Shown here: one piece after another, positions 43,526 to 55,020 of the stretch
Layout: each line of letters begins with the position of its first letter
Position numbering within the stretch: position 1 is the first letter of the stretch
Position numbers and translations under genes: made by a program
The notes under the pieces: model-generated
Databases searched by the model: none
The model's input: the letters and a program-made list of their open reading frames with translations, nothing else
Told to the model about the DNA's origin: nothing
Source of the DNA: Cordilura impudica
Lineage: Eukaryota > Arthropoda > Insecta > Diptera > Scathophagidae
Assembly: GCA_963682025.1 (NCBI GenBank)
Contig: OY821517.1
Location: forward strand, 97,711,946 to 97,775,945
DNA: 64,000 nt
Direction of reading: 5' to 3'

Positions 43526-44474
43526 ATTTTTTCGAGTTTCTGTGGATAATCTATTTTTTTTGTAAAAAAGTAAGAATGCAAAATTTCGTTAACCTCCTTT
43601 TATTTTTGGCCGCCATCTCTATGAGAAGGATCCACTTTGCATAGGTTTTCTTGCAGACATGGCGCGAACCAATAATAAGCTGACGATATATAAATTGAGA
43701 TAAGATTTACTTCATTATTACAGTGAAGGATTTTGCAAAATAGTTTTGCGTCATACAGTATTTTGTAAAAGAGTATTATGAAATGCAGTATTTTGTGAAA
43801 GAGTATTACGAAAAGCAGGATTTTGAAAACAGGAATTTGAAAGCAGGATTTTGTTATACACAGGATTTCGACCCGAACCCTATTTTTAATATATTTGTAA
43901 TTTCTTCAATATTTCCAGTTAAAAAAAGCTTAACAGATTACATATTAATAGAACAAATTTTACATATAAATAAAAAATAATGCGACATTTTAGTCTCTGC
44001 CCTACTAATATAAGTAGTTCAAACATAAAAATACCAATTAAATTGCATATTTGTTAAAAAGAAATTAATAACATTAATAATAGTAACAAACCTGCTGTTA
44101 CTAAGACTTTATTTTACTGTTTTGACCTCATGGTTCTGTAATAACTCTTAAAGATCAATATGTTGGTTATTTTAGAATTTATATAGGAATTTAAGACACA
44201 AGTTAACAACGTTTCTACAATCTGTAAGAGAAAATGTATATCCCTTTACTTCTAAATAATATTTATTAATAACTGTTATTTAGATTGGCTCCCCTCAAGC
44301 AAAATTTAAGAAAAGTGGCCCCTCCTATCCACGATTTGTTCACGGAATTTTTATTGAAAATTATATACTTTTTTCAAACTCATTGAATTGCAATCCATAA
44401 AAAAATATGCAAGTCTTATAAAAAATTAAGGTTAACAAAGTAACTAAGTTCCATTGAACTTAGCATAGTATATA

Positions 44475-44794
44475 TTAGGGTTAGTCATCTTTTTGACTAT
44501 TGTGGAATTTCGAATTGCTCTCGCAATACGATGTAGGGCATGGAAAACAATGAAGAACTGCACGTTTATTTTTTTGAAATGATAAAAAAAACCTTCCCCG
44601 TAAAATGCATTTACCTTCGCTAGAAATCACAAAAAAATTAATATAAAAAAAGTCGGTTTAGAGCAAAAGTAAATGCATTTTACGGGGAAGGTTTTTTCAC
44701 CATTTCCAAAAACTGAACATGCAGTTCTTCATAGTTTTCTACGCCCTAACTCATACTGCGAGAGCATACTTCGCAAAAAAAAGACTAGCCCTAG
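44475..44794. mobile_element. 320-bp fold-back (long hairpin) element, TA-flanked
   Basis: Arms 44475-44621 and 44662-44794 are inverted copies with few mismatches, sharing AAACCTTCCCCGTAAAATGC ATTTAC, GAAGAACTGCA and TTAGGGTTAGTC / CTAGGGCTAGTC ends around a ~40-nt loop. TATATA flanks on both sides fit a TA duplication, hence a Tc1/mariner-type MITE or fold-back element. Transcription would give a hairpin RNA of about 140 bp. Confidence 0.8.
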
Positions 44795-44871
44795 TATATA
44801 TATGTATATATATACTGTATATAATATTATATATACTATGTTTTGAATATTAGGGTGACAGTCATTTTCAT

Positions 44872-45652
44872 TATAACCTATACCTCTATGTGGTTTGGGT
44901 ATAATGACTTTGTGCTGCTGTTTGTAACTACCAAAAATAGTTGACCTAGACCCATCTTTTATTATACCGATCGAATCAGAATCACTATCTGATTCGATTT
45001 AACGATGTCCATACGTGTGTCCGTCCGTCCGTCTGTGTGTCCATGTTTAACCTTGTAATCAAACTGCAGGTCGCAACTATGAGTATGTTTTGATGAAATT
45101 TGGTATATAAGCTTCTATCGGTATTAGGATGAACGCTACTGAAATTGGTGAAAATCAGTCCATGTTCAGACCTAGCCCCCATACAAATGACCCCTATGAA
45201 ATCGACATAAATTGCCATAAGATCCAAATTATCATATAGATCTTACTCAAATTGGGTTTGTATACGTTTATTACATCCATTAATGAGTAGTCCAAAAATT
45301 ATGCCTATGGGACAACCATTACTCATATGCCCCATGTAGAGCTGCTTCCCGATCTGCACTTAAATCTATCAAAAAACAAAAAAATTGCACTGATTCTCTT
45401 CAAATTTTGTTTGTATATATTTTTGCAAAATACAAGAGACCTTACCAAACATGATCAGGATAGGTTCATATAGACATAGCATCCGGTATGAACTTTTTCA
45501 TATCTGCAGCCAAAAAAATTAATAAAAATTCCACTCAAATTTGGTTTATCTTATTTTCTATGTCCAGTTAGTTTGGCCTAAGAGATAGGGTCTCTAAACG
45601 CATGGTATAGGGAATCGTATAGTCGGTCTAGACCGACTATAATTTTCTTACT
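44872..45652 (-). repeat. Palindrome-ended dispersed repeat, copy I
   Basis: Hairpin end TTATAACCTATACCTCTATG, short GTCC run near 45020-45032, palindrome near 45616-45641, ending TTTTCTTACTT. About 25 bp are missing near 45460 relative to copy H. Confidence 0.87.
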
Positions 45653-47720
45653 TTTTTTTTTGTTTTGAATTTCCAGACGTGCAGGTTGGATTATTATGAC
45701 ACTGGATCTAAAACTTTAGTGCGCATAATTTCAGCCAAATCGGGCATTGCTTTCTGGACGCGCATTGAGTTCAAAGTTCAAATATGAATTTATATGTAAA
45801 AAGATAAAAAAAAATCGTTTTATAAATATAAATTATATTTCTAATAAAACAACGAAATCCATTATCGGTTGAAAAACAGACAAGTTATATCAAGTTCCCC
45901 AGACAATAAATGCGCCGCCGACCACGTGATTAAGAAAATCGGCTTCACATTTTTAAAGACATAGAAATAATTTACAACAACAATATTTTTGCATTCTTCT
46001 GATCCTAGAACAATCTTATGTAAAGTATTTTGCATCTCGTCTATTCCTGTGCCGTTCTCAATTAATGTCAAAGCGATACATATTTTTAAGCACTATTTAA
46101 AAATCTCCAATTTTACGTTTTCAAAAACTTTGTTAAAGAAAATTTCAGAAATCAAAGATTGGACTTTTAGATCTTATTTACAAAATATATGTGATTTAAA
46201 ATGCCAAACACTTCAAGTAGCCTGTTTTTAGTTTGGGGAAGGCAGCGTTTTCATTTCAGCGGGTTTGAAGAAAAATGTGATTTTTCATACCTTTTCAATT
46301 GTTAGGCTTCATCTTTTTGGTGTTTTCATATTTCAAATATCGTTTGTCAAAATATTATACTACTTGCTATAAGTTCTCAATCCTGTAAATTAAGGTTTAA
46401 TTGAAACACTATAAATTGTCCCACTTTAAGGTAAAAATCAAATTTAAGGATATTAATATTTTTTTAAACAAAATATCGAAATAATATATATTTGTGGAAG
46501 GATTGCGATAAAAGCTGTTAATAATATTTTAATGATTCGAAACAAAATATTCTGGGCTTAGTTTCTGAAATTAGCCCTTGGGGTTAATATTTTCAAGCCT
46601 GCATTGGCTTTAACTTTTCATACCAAGTAGTCCGAGATATGAGCTAACCACGCTGCTTTTCTACCGGATGTGTTGGGAGCTCTCTTCAATATAGTTTCTA
46701 CTTTGGTGGCCTTACAAACATCATGTGAACCTTTGTTACTTCCCAAGCAAAGCTTCCTACTAATAATCAAATTCTCCTGCTATTTTCGAGTACCATTGGA
46801 AACAACTTGACAGCAAAGATTTAATTCTTGCCCGACTTGTTGTAGGTCCATATTGTATTTTGTTGAAAATATTACGTACTTTTAGCGGGTATTTCGATTT
46901 CATCGCTCATTTTAATCAAGTTAACTACAAACAAACATTAAACATAACAACTATAATATAATATTACTATAATATTTTTTAAATATATCTTGTTCATAAA
47001 AAAATTCAAGTAGGGCATGGGAAAAAAGTTAAGAAGTTAAAGGTTTTTTCGATATAATTTCAAATTTTTACAACACATGTCGCAGATCTTAGTATAATAG
47101 TATGTGCATAAAACATGGTTGCATTTTATTTCGAATGTATAAAAATCTTAACTTTTAACAAAAATGCAAATAATATGCGCATTTTCTGGTAAGAAAAGAT
47201 AACGGCATAAGATAAATGAACATTACTATGTATCCCATTAATCTACTTTGGTAATTTTACGTTTCAAGGGAATCAATTGGCATTCGTGTTGCTTATATAG
47301 AAAATATATATGTTACTAGCAGACTCCAGCCAATGAAATTCGACCGAAAATTCTAGGAAATTTTTTTTTTCATTAAATAAAGACCATAAAAGTATGCTAA
47401 TCAATTATAGCCAATTCACAAATCAACACAAAAAAACAAACTCATTTTTATTACAAACCCATTAACAAATTTAATAAACACATACATAGTATTGTATAAT
47501 TTAATGTAAGTGTTAGTTAGTCTGCAAAACGGCTAAAAAGATATACCTTTCAAATAATATACGTTTGGTCAAAATCGGGATAAAACGGTAGAACAAAACA
47601 TCAGTCAAAAGAAATCCCCATTATAGATCATAATTTACATAAAGATTATGGTTTATTATGCCATTTAAAGTAAATGTTAGTTAAAGGTAACTTTAGCCAA
47701 AGTGAGTAATAAAGTTACCT
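45653..47720. other. AT-rich stretch without a recognisable gene
   Basis: Minus-strand text at 46900-46620 has a coding look (QVGQELNLCCQ, ATKVETILKRAPNTSGRKAA), but frames break and I cannot name a family. 47355-47520 is the second copy of the 3470-3745 repeat. Confidence 0.3.
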
Positions 47721-47724
47721 TTAA

Positions 47725-50554
47725 TCCTTTCACGACCATAAGGAAACAATGATTTTATATTAGTATCTAGCGGTATTTTTTAGTCGATTTGGAGATAAAA
47801 TGAACTAATATACAACAAAATCCAAAACATTTACTCAGATTTTGTGGAATTTTCTGGGAAATACTTTTCCCAATGGACCATAAAGGTAAAAAATAGTACT
47901 AATGTTTATGGATGAAAAGTAAGAATATATTGCATTTTATGGATGAATTTTCAAAAAATTAATGTAAGTATATTAGAAAACGAAACAATATTGAATCTAA
48001 CAATACTGATACTAAGCACAACAATTTCTTTTACTTGTGAAGCAGAGATGGACGTTGCACATAGCGCAAATGTTATGCGTTCTGTTCTCTATACGTTGTT
48101 TAGCACAATTTACACACCTTTTCATTTTATCGGGCTTTTGCATGTTGTGTGCTGGTAAATTACGCTTGATACCAATTTTAGCTTTAGCTCCTTTCTTTAC
48201 AGTTGGCCGTGCTCTAAGTCTCGAAGAAAAATTATTTATTAGATTTCTTCCTACAATTTGCCTATATTCGAGAGTGGTTAAAGTGATCCCTCTACGCGCT
48301 TAGCTTCGTGGTATTTCGCGTATACCATATATGCGTTGTGTATTATTCTGAGAGAATAATATTAAAATCTCTTTTGGTTGGAGGGGAAATGTCGCAATCT
48401 TTAAAGAGATGTAATTATAATTCCTCGAGTTGGAGTAATTATAATTGGGGTTATGGGACATAAAGAAAAAGAAGACTTAGATTTCTTTATGTAGATTTAA
48501 ATGTGGGAATTGTGATACTCACCTTTATGGGATCGTACACTTTTTTTAAAAGAATTTTATGATTTTTTTGATGCACAAGGTTTTTTTTTATTAACAAATT
48601 CAATTTTAGGTTGTGTACGATTGTAAATCCAAATGATAAGTAAGTTAGAAATTTACTGTACAATATTACTATACTTCGTTTTAATGTACTTCGTTTGTTT
48701 TTTTTGTTTTAATAAAATTGAAACCGCTGAATATATTTTCGAAATTACATTTAAGCGATTACTAAATTTAACGGTTGGCAACTAATAATTCAAATATATA
48801 CATTTTTCAAGTTTTAGCGATTTGTCTTAAGCTAATATTACAAGTAATATTAAAAATAATAAATATTAAAAATTCATTTTTGTTTTATTATTTTGGAGGT
48901 CCAAAGTTGTTTGGACAGGTTGTTTAGTCATATCAAAGAATAAACGTAAATATTATTTAATTTTTGCTTTCCGGTCGACCTCACTTTCAGAATAAATGTC
49001 ACCTCTCTGCATGTTTTTATCCACCGGCCAGGTCTTGGGTACATTTTTTCTATTTGTGGGAACAATACCGCAGGCCTTTGTATTTTGCATCATTAATTTG
49101 TATTGAAATCTAGGAGAATTAAAAAAAGTTATCGAAATAAAGTTCACAGCCAAGCCCTCTTAGCTTCTGGGTCAAGTTAAGCACAACGGAATCACCCAAA
49201 CCGATTTCGGTATTAGTTTTTTTTCCCGTGTATGAGTCAAATTCAAAAAGATAATCTTTCGATGACTCAGCCCTGCACCACATTTTGAATCCCCATTTTA
49301 TAGGCTTGCTTTTGATATATCGCTTCATCACATTGTGGCCCTTGAATTTGATCATGCGCTTGTCAATGGATTACCTTTTTGAATTGTTCATTTTGAAAAC
49401 AATAATTGAAATGCTCAATGACTGGTCTTAATTTGAATGCTCTACCGCTTACTGGTGATTTACAATCATTGTTATAGAAGTGAAATATTGCCGTATTTGT
49501 TCAAGTCTTGTCCTAGGCATAACGTTAGCAATAAAAGCGACACCCATATCTTCATCCGTAGACCAGAAATTTCGTAAAGTTGGCAAAACGTGGTAACTCA
49601 TTACAAAATTCATTCCTAATAACGCTATCCTTTCATCTTGTTCAATACTAAACGATTTTCCTTTTTGTTCCGCATATCTTACGCTTTCCGGTATGATGAT
49701 GGTTGATACTAGTGTATCCAGTTTGGTGACAGCCAGAAAAATCTCCATTGGAGTCAACATATCATGTCTGCCTGAAAAAATGTTTATGCGACCGAATTTA
49801 TAATCACTTTCATGGTATATATTAGGTATAAAAGAATTAGTTGTCCATCTAAAAGTAGCTTCTAGCTCGGTAGGAGGAACCGGACCGATATCCAAAGCTA
49901 TATTTTCATTATCTTCTTGAACTGCATTTTCGATTTCAACAACACCTGCATCATTTTCAACATCTTCTTCTAAAAAATTTAGGTCTTCTTCATCCAGAAG
50001 AAGTTCATCTTCTTCAACGCTATTATCCGCCATGAGCAATTGTAAGATCTCATTTTCACGTAAATGGAATTCACTATGCCATTTTCTAGCCATAACTGTA
50101 ATTAAAAACTAATATCGTGAAAATATTCAGTAAAACAAGATATATATAATAGTAACACGAAAGACTCCACTTGTGGTCCATAGGGAAAGATTTTTTCCAT
50201 GGAACAGAAATACAAAATTGAAGCCCTTTGTGTCATATATTATTTTTTTTTTTAATTTTTTATCCGTCTATACTCACCAGGTAGTACTTATAAGTAATAA
50301 AACTCAGTAATAAAGCTTTATCAGCGATAAAACTAACCAAATCAAAAAGGCATGCAGTGGGCAAAAATTTTTGGATTCCCCGTCAATGATTTTAACATCT
50401 ATTTTTTCAATGTTGTCAACTCTTAGCTTTTATATAATATTAATCAACATTGATTTATGCCATTTAATTGTCAAATTGAATATAAAGTAAAAATAAGTTA
50501 CTTTTGTTATCAAGTTAAGGTTTGGGAAAAATGTTTCCCATTGACGTGAAAGGG
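47725..50554 (-). mobile_element. piggyBac-type transposon 2 (2830 bp) with TTAA target duplication
   Basis: TTAA at 47721-47724 and 50555-50558. Ends are TCCTTTCACGACCATAAGGA and, on the other strand, CCCTTTCACGTCAATGGGAA, with GAAACA continuing on both. Unlike transposon 1 in end sequence and protein, so a separate family. The transposase relic reads leftward. Confidence 0.88.
48037..50093 (-). pseudogene. piggyBac transposase of a second family, decayed
   Basis: A real ATG at 50093 starts MARKWHSEFHLRENEILQLL, an acidic Glu/Asp-rich region follows, then the PGBD fold (FIPNIYHESDY, VMPRTRLEQIRQYF). After a frameshift (49449-49356) come SIDKRMIKFKGHNVMKRYIK, KPIKWGFKMWCRA, the first Asp block EFDSYTGKK and the second Asp block LYFDNFF. 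A further piece (48953-49153) holds GIVPTNRK and DKNMQRGD. The C-terminal zinc finger RCVNCAKQRIENRTHNICAMC is at about 48140-48060. The third Asp region (about 48310-48950) is not recognisable and may hold an insertion or deletion. Length without breaks fits the usual ~550-600 residues. Not functional. Confidence 0.85.
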
Positions 50555-50558
50555 TTAA

Positions 50559-51868
50559 CGTCTTTTCGTTATTACAACTTCCCAGTAAAATAAAATTAAT
50601 ATTTTTAATACTGTGGAAACACCAAAGGAAAAACCGATTACTTTTGAGCAAATGAATTGCTTTATAAAATACGTAGTGGCAACGTTCCTTTATTTGTTCG
50701 CAAGCAAACAATAGAATAAAAAATAAAAACGGTTATTATAAGTTGCAAAATAGTTGTAAATGTGTAATAAAACTTTTTTAGATATATACAAGCATATATT
50801 GAAGTATACGCAAATGAATTTGTTTTCAAAACTAAATTGGTCTGAATTTCTTCTTCATAGATCAGAAAATTAAATATATAAACCTCAACATTAAATATAT
50901 ATAATAATATATAAACCTCACGTTAAAAGTTAAAGGCAACAATATCTTCCCTTTAGCTTATCGGTCACTTTTAGCTTAAAGTATATTTGTAATAACGAAA
51001 AACTTATAATCTGCCCGAAAACATCCTAACTTTAGCTATTGGCAAGTTGTAATATTGGCCCTTAATCTTTTGAATAAATTTTAGATAACTAACATTTTTA
51101 ATGCAGCGTATGAGTAATAAAATTAACATCTTAAACTAAACTCATACGTTGGGATGGTTGTAAGGAAGTTTTTATAGTTTCAACAGTTCATGTCAAGTGA
51201 CCCAACTTTCAAAACTGACGTCTTCCGATCGGGATGAAATTTGCACCAGGGTTAGTAGTTTAGACGCAATTTTTCAACAAGATCGGTCAAGAACTCTCTG
51301 AGTTAGAGGGGGTCAAAATTTGACATTTTGGTCAAACAGGTGTTTTTTCTCATACATGCACTTTTAACCTATTGTTCTTGGCAAAATTTGTCCCAAATAA
51401 TTTAGATTGCTATTTCTTCAATCTTTCAGAAAAAAAAAAGAAAATTTTAAAAATAAAAAAAAAATTTGACTTTCTTTTTGCAACAACAAAAATTGTTTTT
51501 GCGTTTCCGCAAAGTGCGTTCCGTTGAAGTGTAGAAGGCAAACAAACCAATGCAATGGATTTTTTAACAGCCATTCGAATCGTCGTATAATTCCGCCATG
51601 TGGTCCAGTGTTTGTTGGCTCGCCGTCCGTGCATATGCCAATGAATGCATCCCGTGATATATTTTTGTCGTTGAAAAAATTATTTAATTTTGTTGTTTTC
51701 TCTCATACTAACAAGATGAGGTTCATTTACCTTCCTAGTATGACACTTCTCATCAATTTTATCTCTCGTTAAAAGTATCATCTTTTCGGTCATCGAATGA
51801 AAATGCTAAAAAATTGATATCATCTAACCGCTTGCGAAGCACTTCTTGTCTGCATTTCTCTTTATATA
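50559..51868. other. AT-rich DNA with one dispersed repeat
   Basis: Only 51191-51332 is assignable. The open frames at 51410-51772 are not recognised and overlap each other on opposite strands. Confidence 0.35.
51191..51332 (-). repeat. Dispersed repeat, copy 2 of 2 (inverted to 3162-3316)
   Basis: TGTCAAGTGACCCAACTTTC, CGTCTTCCGATCGGGATGAA, CAATTTTTCAACAAGATCGG and CTCTCTGAGTTAGAGGGGGT are the complement of the copy at 3162-3316. Confidence 0.75.
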
Positions 51869-52748
51869 TAAAGGGTCCACCATCTAACGTTTTATTTCAA
51901 CTAGAGCTTATTTCGTGAATGGTAACAACTAGCTCATGTCTGATTTGACAGATAATTAGTTTTGTCCTTCCGCTGAACGAATATGGTTGTGTATACGCTT
52001 AAACAACGCTGGGAAATATTGCGACATTACTTTGAAAATGATGGTAATGTTGCAGAATGTGTGCGAAAATTGCGTACGGATTTTGGAAGAGGAGAAGCAC
52101 CGTCAGCTCGATATGTTCGTTATCTTGTGAAAAAAAGTGAAAGAAACTGACATCCTCATCGATAAACGAAAGCGTGAAAAGCCAAAAACAGTGCGTACAC
52201 CCGAGAATATTGCTGCTGTGGCTGAAAGTGTGCGTCAAGCGCCACCAACATCAATTCACCATCGTTCTCAAGAACTGAATATTTCGGAGGCATCACTGAG
52301 CCGAATTTTGCATAAAGACCTTGGTATGACACCATACAAAGTCCAATTGGTTCAGGAGTTGAAGCCAACTGACCATCCAATGCGTTTTCGCTTCGCTAAG
52401 TGGGCCTGCGATCGACTTATAGAAGATGCCGATTTTGCCAAAAAAAATCATATTTGCGGATGAAGCTCATTTTGATCTTGGCGGGTATGTAAACATGCAA
52501 AATTGTCGCATTTAGGGCACAGAAAACCCGCACGCATACATTGAAAAGCCGATACACCCAAAACGAGTCACTGTTTGGTGCGGATTTTGGTCCAGACGCA
52601 TAATTGGGCCATTTTCCACAAAAACTGAAGAGAAGGATATTGGCAACATTTGGTTTCAACACAATGGCGCTACGTGCCACACAGCCGAAGCTACACTCGA
52701 TGTTTTGCGCCCTGTTTTTGAAGAACGCATTATCAGCCGCAGAGCCGC
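51869..52748 (+). mobile_element. Mariner (DD41D-family) copy 2, 3'-truncated
   Basis: Keeps the 5' end: TATAAAGGGTCCACCATCTA at about 51867-51886, ~110 bp of untranslated sequence, then the transposase. It ends abruptly inside the gene at about 52748, where LINE sequence begins. Complementary to copy 1, which lacks exactly this 5' end. Confidence 0.8.
51983..52748 (+). pseudogene. Mariner-family transposase, truncated
   Basis: ATG at 51983 opens MVVYTLKQRWEILRHYFEND. An extra A in the run near 52133 shifts the frame into KETDILIDKRKREKPKTVRT (from 52137). The helix-turn-helix block QELNISEASLSRILHKDLGM is intact. A second A-run near 52440 shifts again before ADEAHFDLGG (first Asp). About 75 bp are deleted after SRRIIGPF, and the second catalytic block reads WFQHNGATCHTA, i.e. 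the QQD Asp has become Asn. A TAG lies after KMQNCRI. The third Asp is lost with the truncation. About 85-90% similar to copy 1 by eye. Dead. Confidence 0.83.
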
Positions 52749-52826
52749 ATAACAAATTTTAAATGTTGAAAATGATCATCCTCTTAGTTTTTCTAAAGAA
52801 TTTTCCGATTCAAAATACAACTACAA

Positions 52827-53595
52827 CAAGTAAGAAAATTATAGTCGGTCTAGACCGACTATACGATACCCTATAGCATGCGTTGAGCAACTCTATCTCT
52901 TAGGCCCAACTAACTGGACATAGAAAATAAGCAAAAACCAAATATGAAAAAATTTTGAAAAAGTTCATATCGGATGCTATATCTATATGGGGACTATGTC
53001 CAAAAATGGACCGATCCTGACCATGGTTGGTAACGTCTCTTGTATTTTGCAAAAACATATACAAACAAAATTTGAAAAGAATCAGTGCAATATTTTTGTA
53101 TTTTAATAGATTTAAGTGAATATCGGGAAGCAGCTCTATATGGGGCCAAAGGGAGCATTTTTGGACTACTCATTAGTGGATGTAATGAACGCATACAAAC
53201 CCAATTTGAGTAAGATCTATATGACAATTTGGATCTTATGGCAATTTATGTCGATTTCATATGGGTAATTTGTATGGGGGCTAGGTCTGAACATGGACCG
53301 ATTCTCACCAATTTCAATAGCGTTCATCCCATGGCCGATAAAAGCTTATATACCAAATTTCATCAAAATATATTCATATTTGCGACCTGCAGTTTGATTA
53401 CAAGCTTTACATGGACACACAGACGGACGGACGGACGGACGGACGGACGGACGGACGGACATTGTTAAATCAACTCAGAAAGTGATTCTGATTCGATCGG
53501 TATAATTAAAGATGGGTCTAGGTCAAATATTTTTGGTTGTTACAAACAGCAGCACAAAGTCATTATACCCAAACCACATAGTGGTATAGGGTATA
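52827..53595 (+). repeat. Palindrome-ended dispersed repeat, copy J
   Basis: CAAGTAAGAAAATTATAGTC, perfect palindrome, about 100 bp partly deleted after AACCAAATATGAAA, the longest microsatellite of the set ((GACG)8-9 at 53421-53460), and the hairpin end ACCACATAGTGGTATAGGGT. Inserted in the endonuclease part of the LINE. Confidence 0.9.
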
Positions 53596-54039
53596 AAAAC
53601 CCTAATTGGAAAAAGTTCAGGAGTAATATATTAAATGAATTAAACCTTGTTGAAGTTATACCGAATGATAGAAATCTGACAAATTCGGAAATAGATTTTT
53701 ACCTATGTAGACTAAATAAATTTATAAGCAATTCAATAGAAAAACCAGTTCCGAAATTCAAGAATAATAATTCAGTTGAAAAATTTATCAATTCAATTTA
53801 AAAAAAAAATACAAGCTGAATAGAGCAAAATTGTAACCATTCTAAAAAAAAATAATAGATTAGAAGGTTTCTTGACAGAAACTGAACTAAATTCACTTAA
53901 AACAAAATTCGACTTATCAAAAAACTCATTACCGATAATTTTATTTTATCTGTTAATAAACATTTTTAGGAAAAACTCACAAATATTGATCAAAAAAATC
54001 CCTCAAATATGTTTAGCGAAATCAAAAAACAATTTTAGA

Positions 54040-54831
54040 CAAGTAAAAAAATAATAATCGGTCTAGACCGACTATACGATACCCTATACCATGCGTTTAG
54101 AGACCCTATCTCTTCGGACCAACTAATTGGCTATAGAAAATATGCATAAACCAAATTTGAGTGGCATTTTTATTAATTTTTTTGGCTGCAGATATAAAAA
54201 AAATTCATATCGGATGCTATACCTATATGGGGACTAGGTCCAAGAATGGACCGATCCTAACCATGGTTGGTAAAGTCTCTTGTATTTTGCAAAAATATAT
54301 ACAAACAAAATTTGAGATGAATCAGTGCAATATTTTTTTTTTTTTTTATAGAGCTAAGTGAAGATCGGCAAGCAGCTCTATATGGGGCCTATGACTAAGA
54401 ATTGTCCCATAGGGATCTTTTTTGTACTACTCATTAATGGATGTAATAAACACATGCAAACCCAATTTGACTAAGATCTATACGACAATTTGTTCTTATG
54501 GCAATATAAGTCGATTTCATAGGAGTCATTTGTATGGGAACTGGGTCTGAACATGGACCGAATTTCACCAGTTTCAACTTCTTTCATCCTAAGAACAATG
54601 GAAGCTTATATACTAAATTTCATCAAAATATGTTCATATTTGCGACCTGTAGTTTGATTAAAAGCTTTACATGGACACACAGACGGACGGACGGACATCG
54701 CTAAATCAACTCAGAAAGTGATTTTGAGCCGATCGGTATAATACAAGGAGGGTCTTGGTCAAATATTTTTGGTAGTTACAAACAGCAGCACAAAGTCATT
54801 ATACCCAAACCACATGGTGATTTAGGGTATA
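54040..54831 (+). repeat. Palindrome-ended dispersed repeat, copy K
   Basis: CAAGTAAAAAAATAATAATC start, palindrome core GGTCTAGACC intact but the outer arm altered, GACG near 54681-54696, hairpin end ACCACATGGTGATTTAGGGT weakened. First member of the ~980-bp tandem duplication. Confidence 0.87.
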
Positions 54832-55020
54832 ATAATATATTAGAAGTTTTCTTGACACAATCTAAACTAAATTGACTTAAAAAAAAAATTAAAACTAATC
54901 AAGAAACTCATTACCGATAATTTTATTTTATCTGTTAATAACATTTTCAGGAAAAACTCGCAAATATTGATCAAAAAAATTCCTCATATATGTTTAGCGA
55001 AATCAAAAATAAATTTAAAA

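Larger units (their letters stand above)
39313..43639 (+). mobile_element. Transib transposon (RAG1-related), with nested repeat H
   Basis: The left terminus is CACAGTGGGTACC and the right terminus, other strand, CAAAGTGGATCC. A second matching block (CCATCGGCCAAAATTAAA against GATGGCGGCCAAAAATAAAA) follows on both sides. Flanking pentamers TATAG (39308-39312) and CATAG (43640-43644) agree at 4 of 5, the Transib duplication length. CACAGTG equals the consensus heptamer of V(D)J recombination signals. Without the 800-bp insertion at 40527-41326 the element is about 3.5 kb, a usual Transib size. Confidence 0.8.
37361..43880 (-). mobile_element. MULE (Mutator-like) transposon, host of a nested Transib
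   Basis: Flanks TATTTTTAT (37352-37360) and TATTTTTAA (43881-43889) agree at 8 of 9 positions, the duplication size expected for Mutator-like elements. Ends start GGG, and the arms share inverted blocks: ACTTTTCGTAATACTGTCTT, ACAAAATACTGC and TTTTACAAAATACTGT on the left against their complements at 43739-43825. The arms differ by scattered changes and the outermost 60 bp are poorly conserved. A transposase relic lies on the minus strand at 37666-39005. The Transib occupies 39313-43639, leaving a MULE of about 2.2 kb. Confidence 0.75.

Noticed and set aside
48037..48303. Plus-strand open frame of 88 codons
   Set aside because: Antisense of the piggyBac zinc-finger end; the minus strand carries the CxxC motifs.
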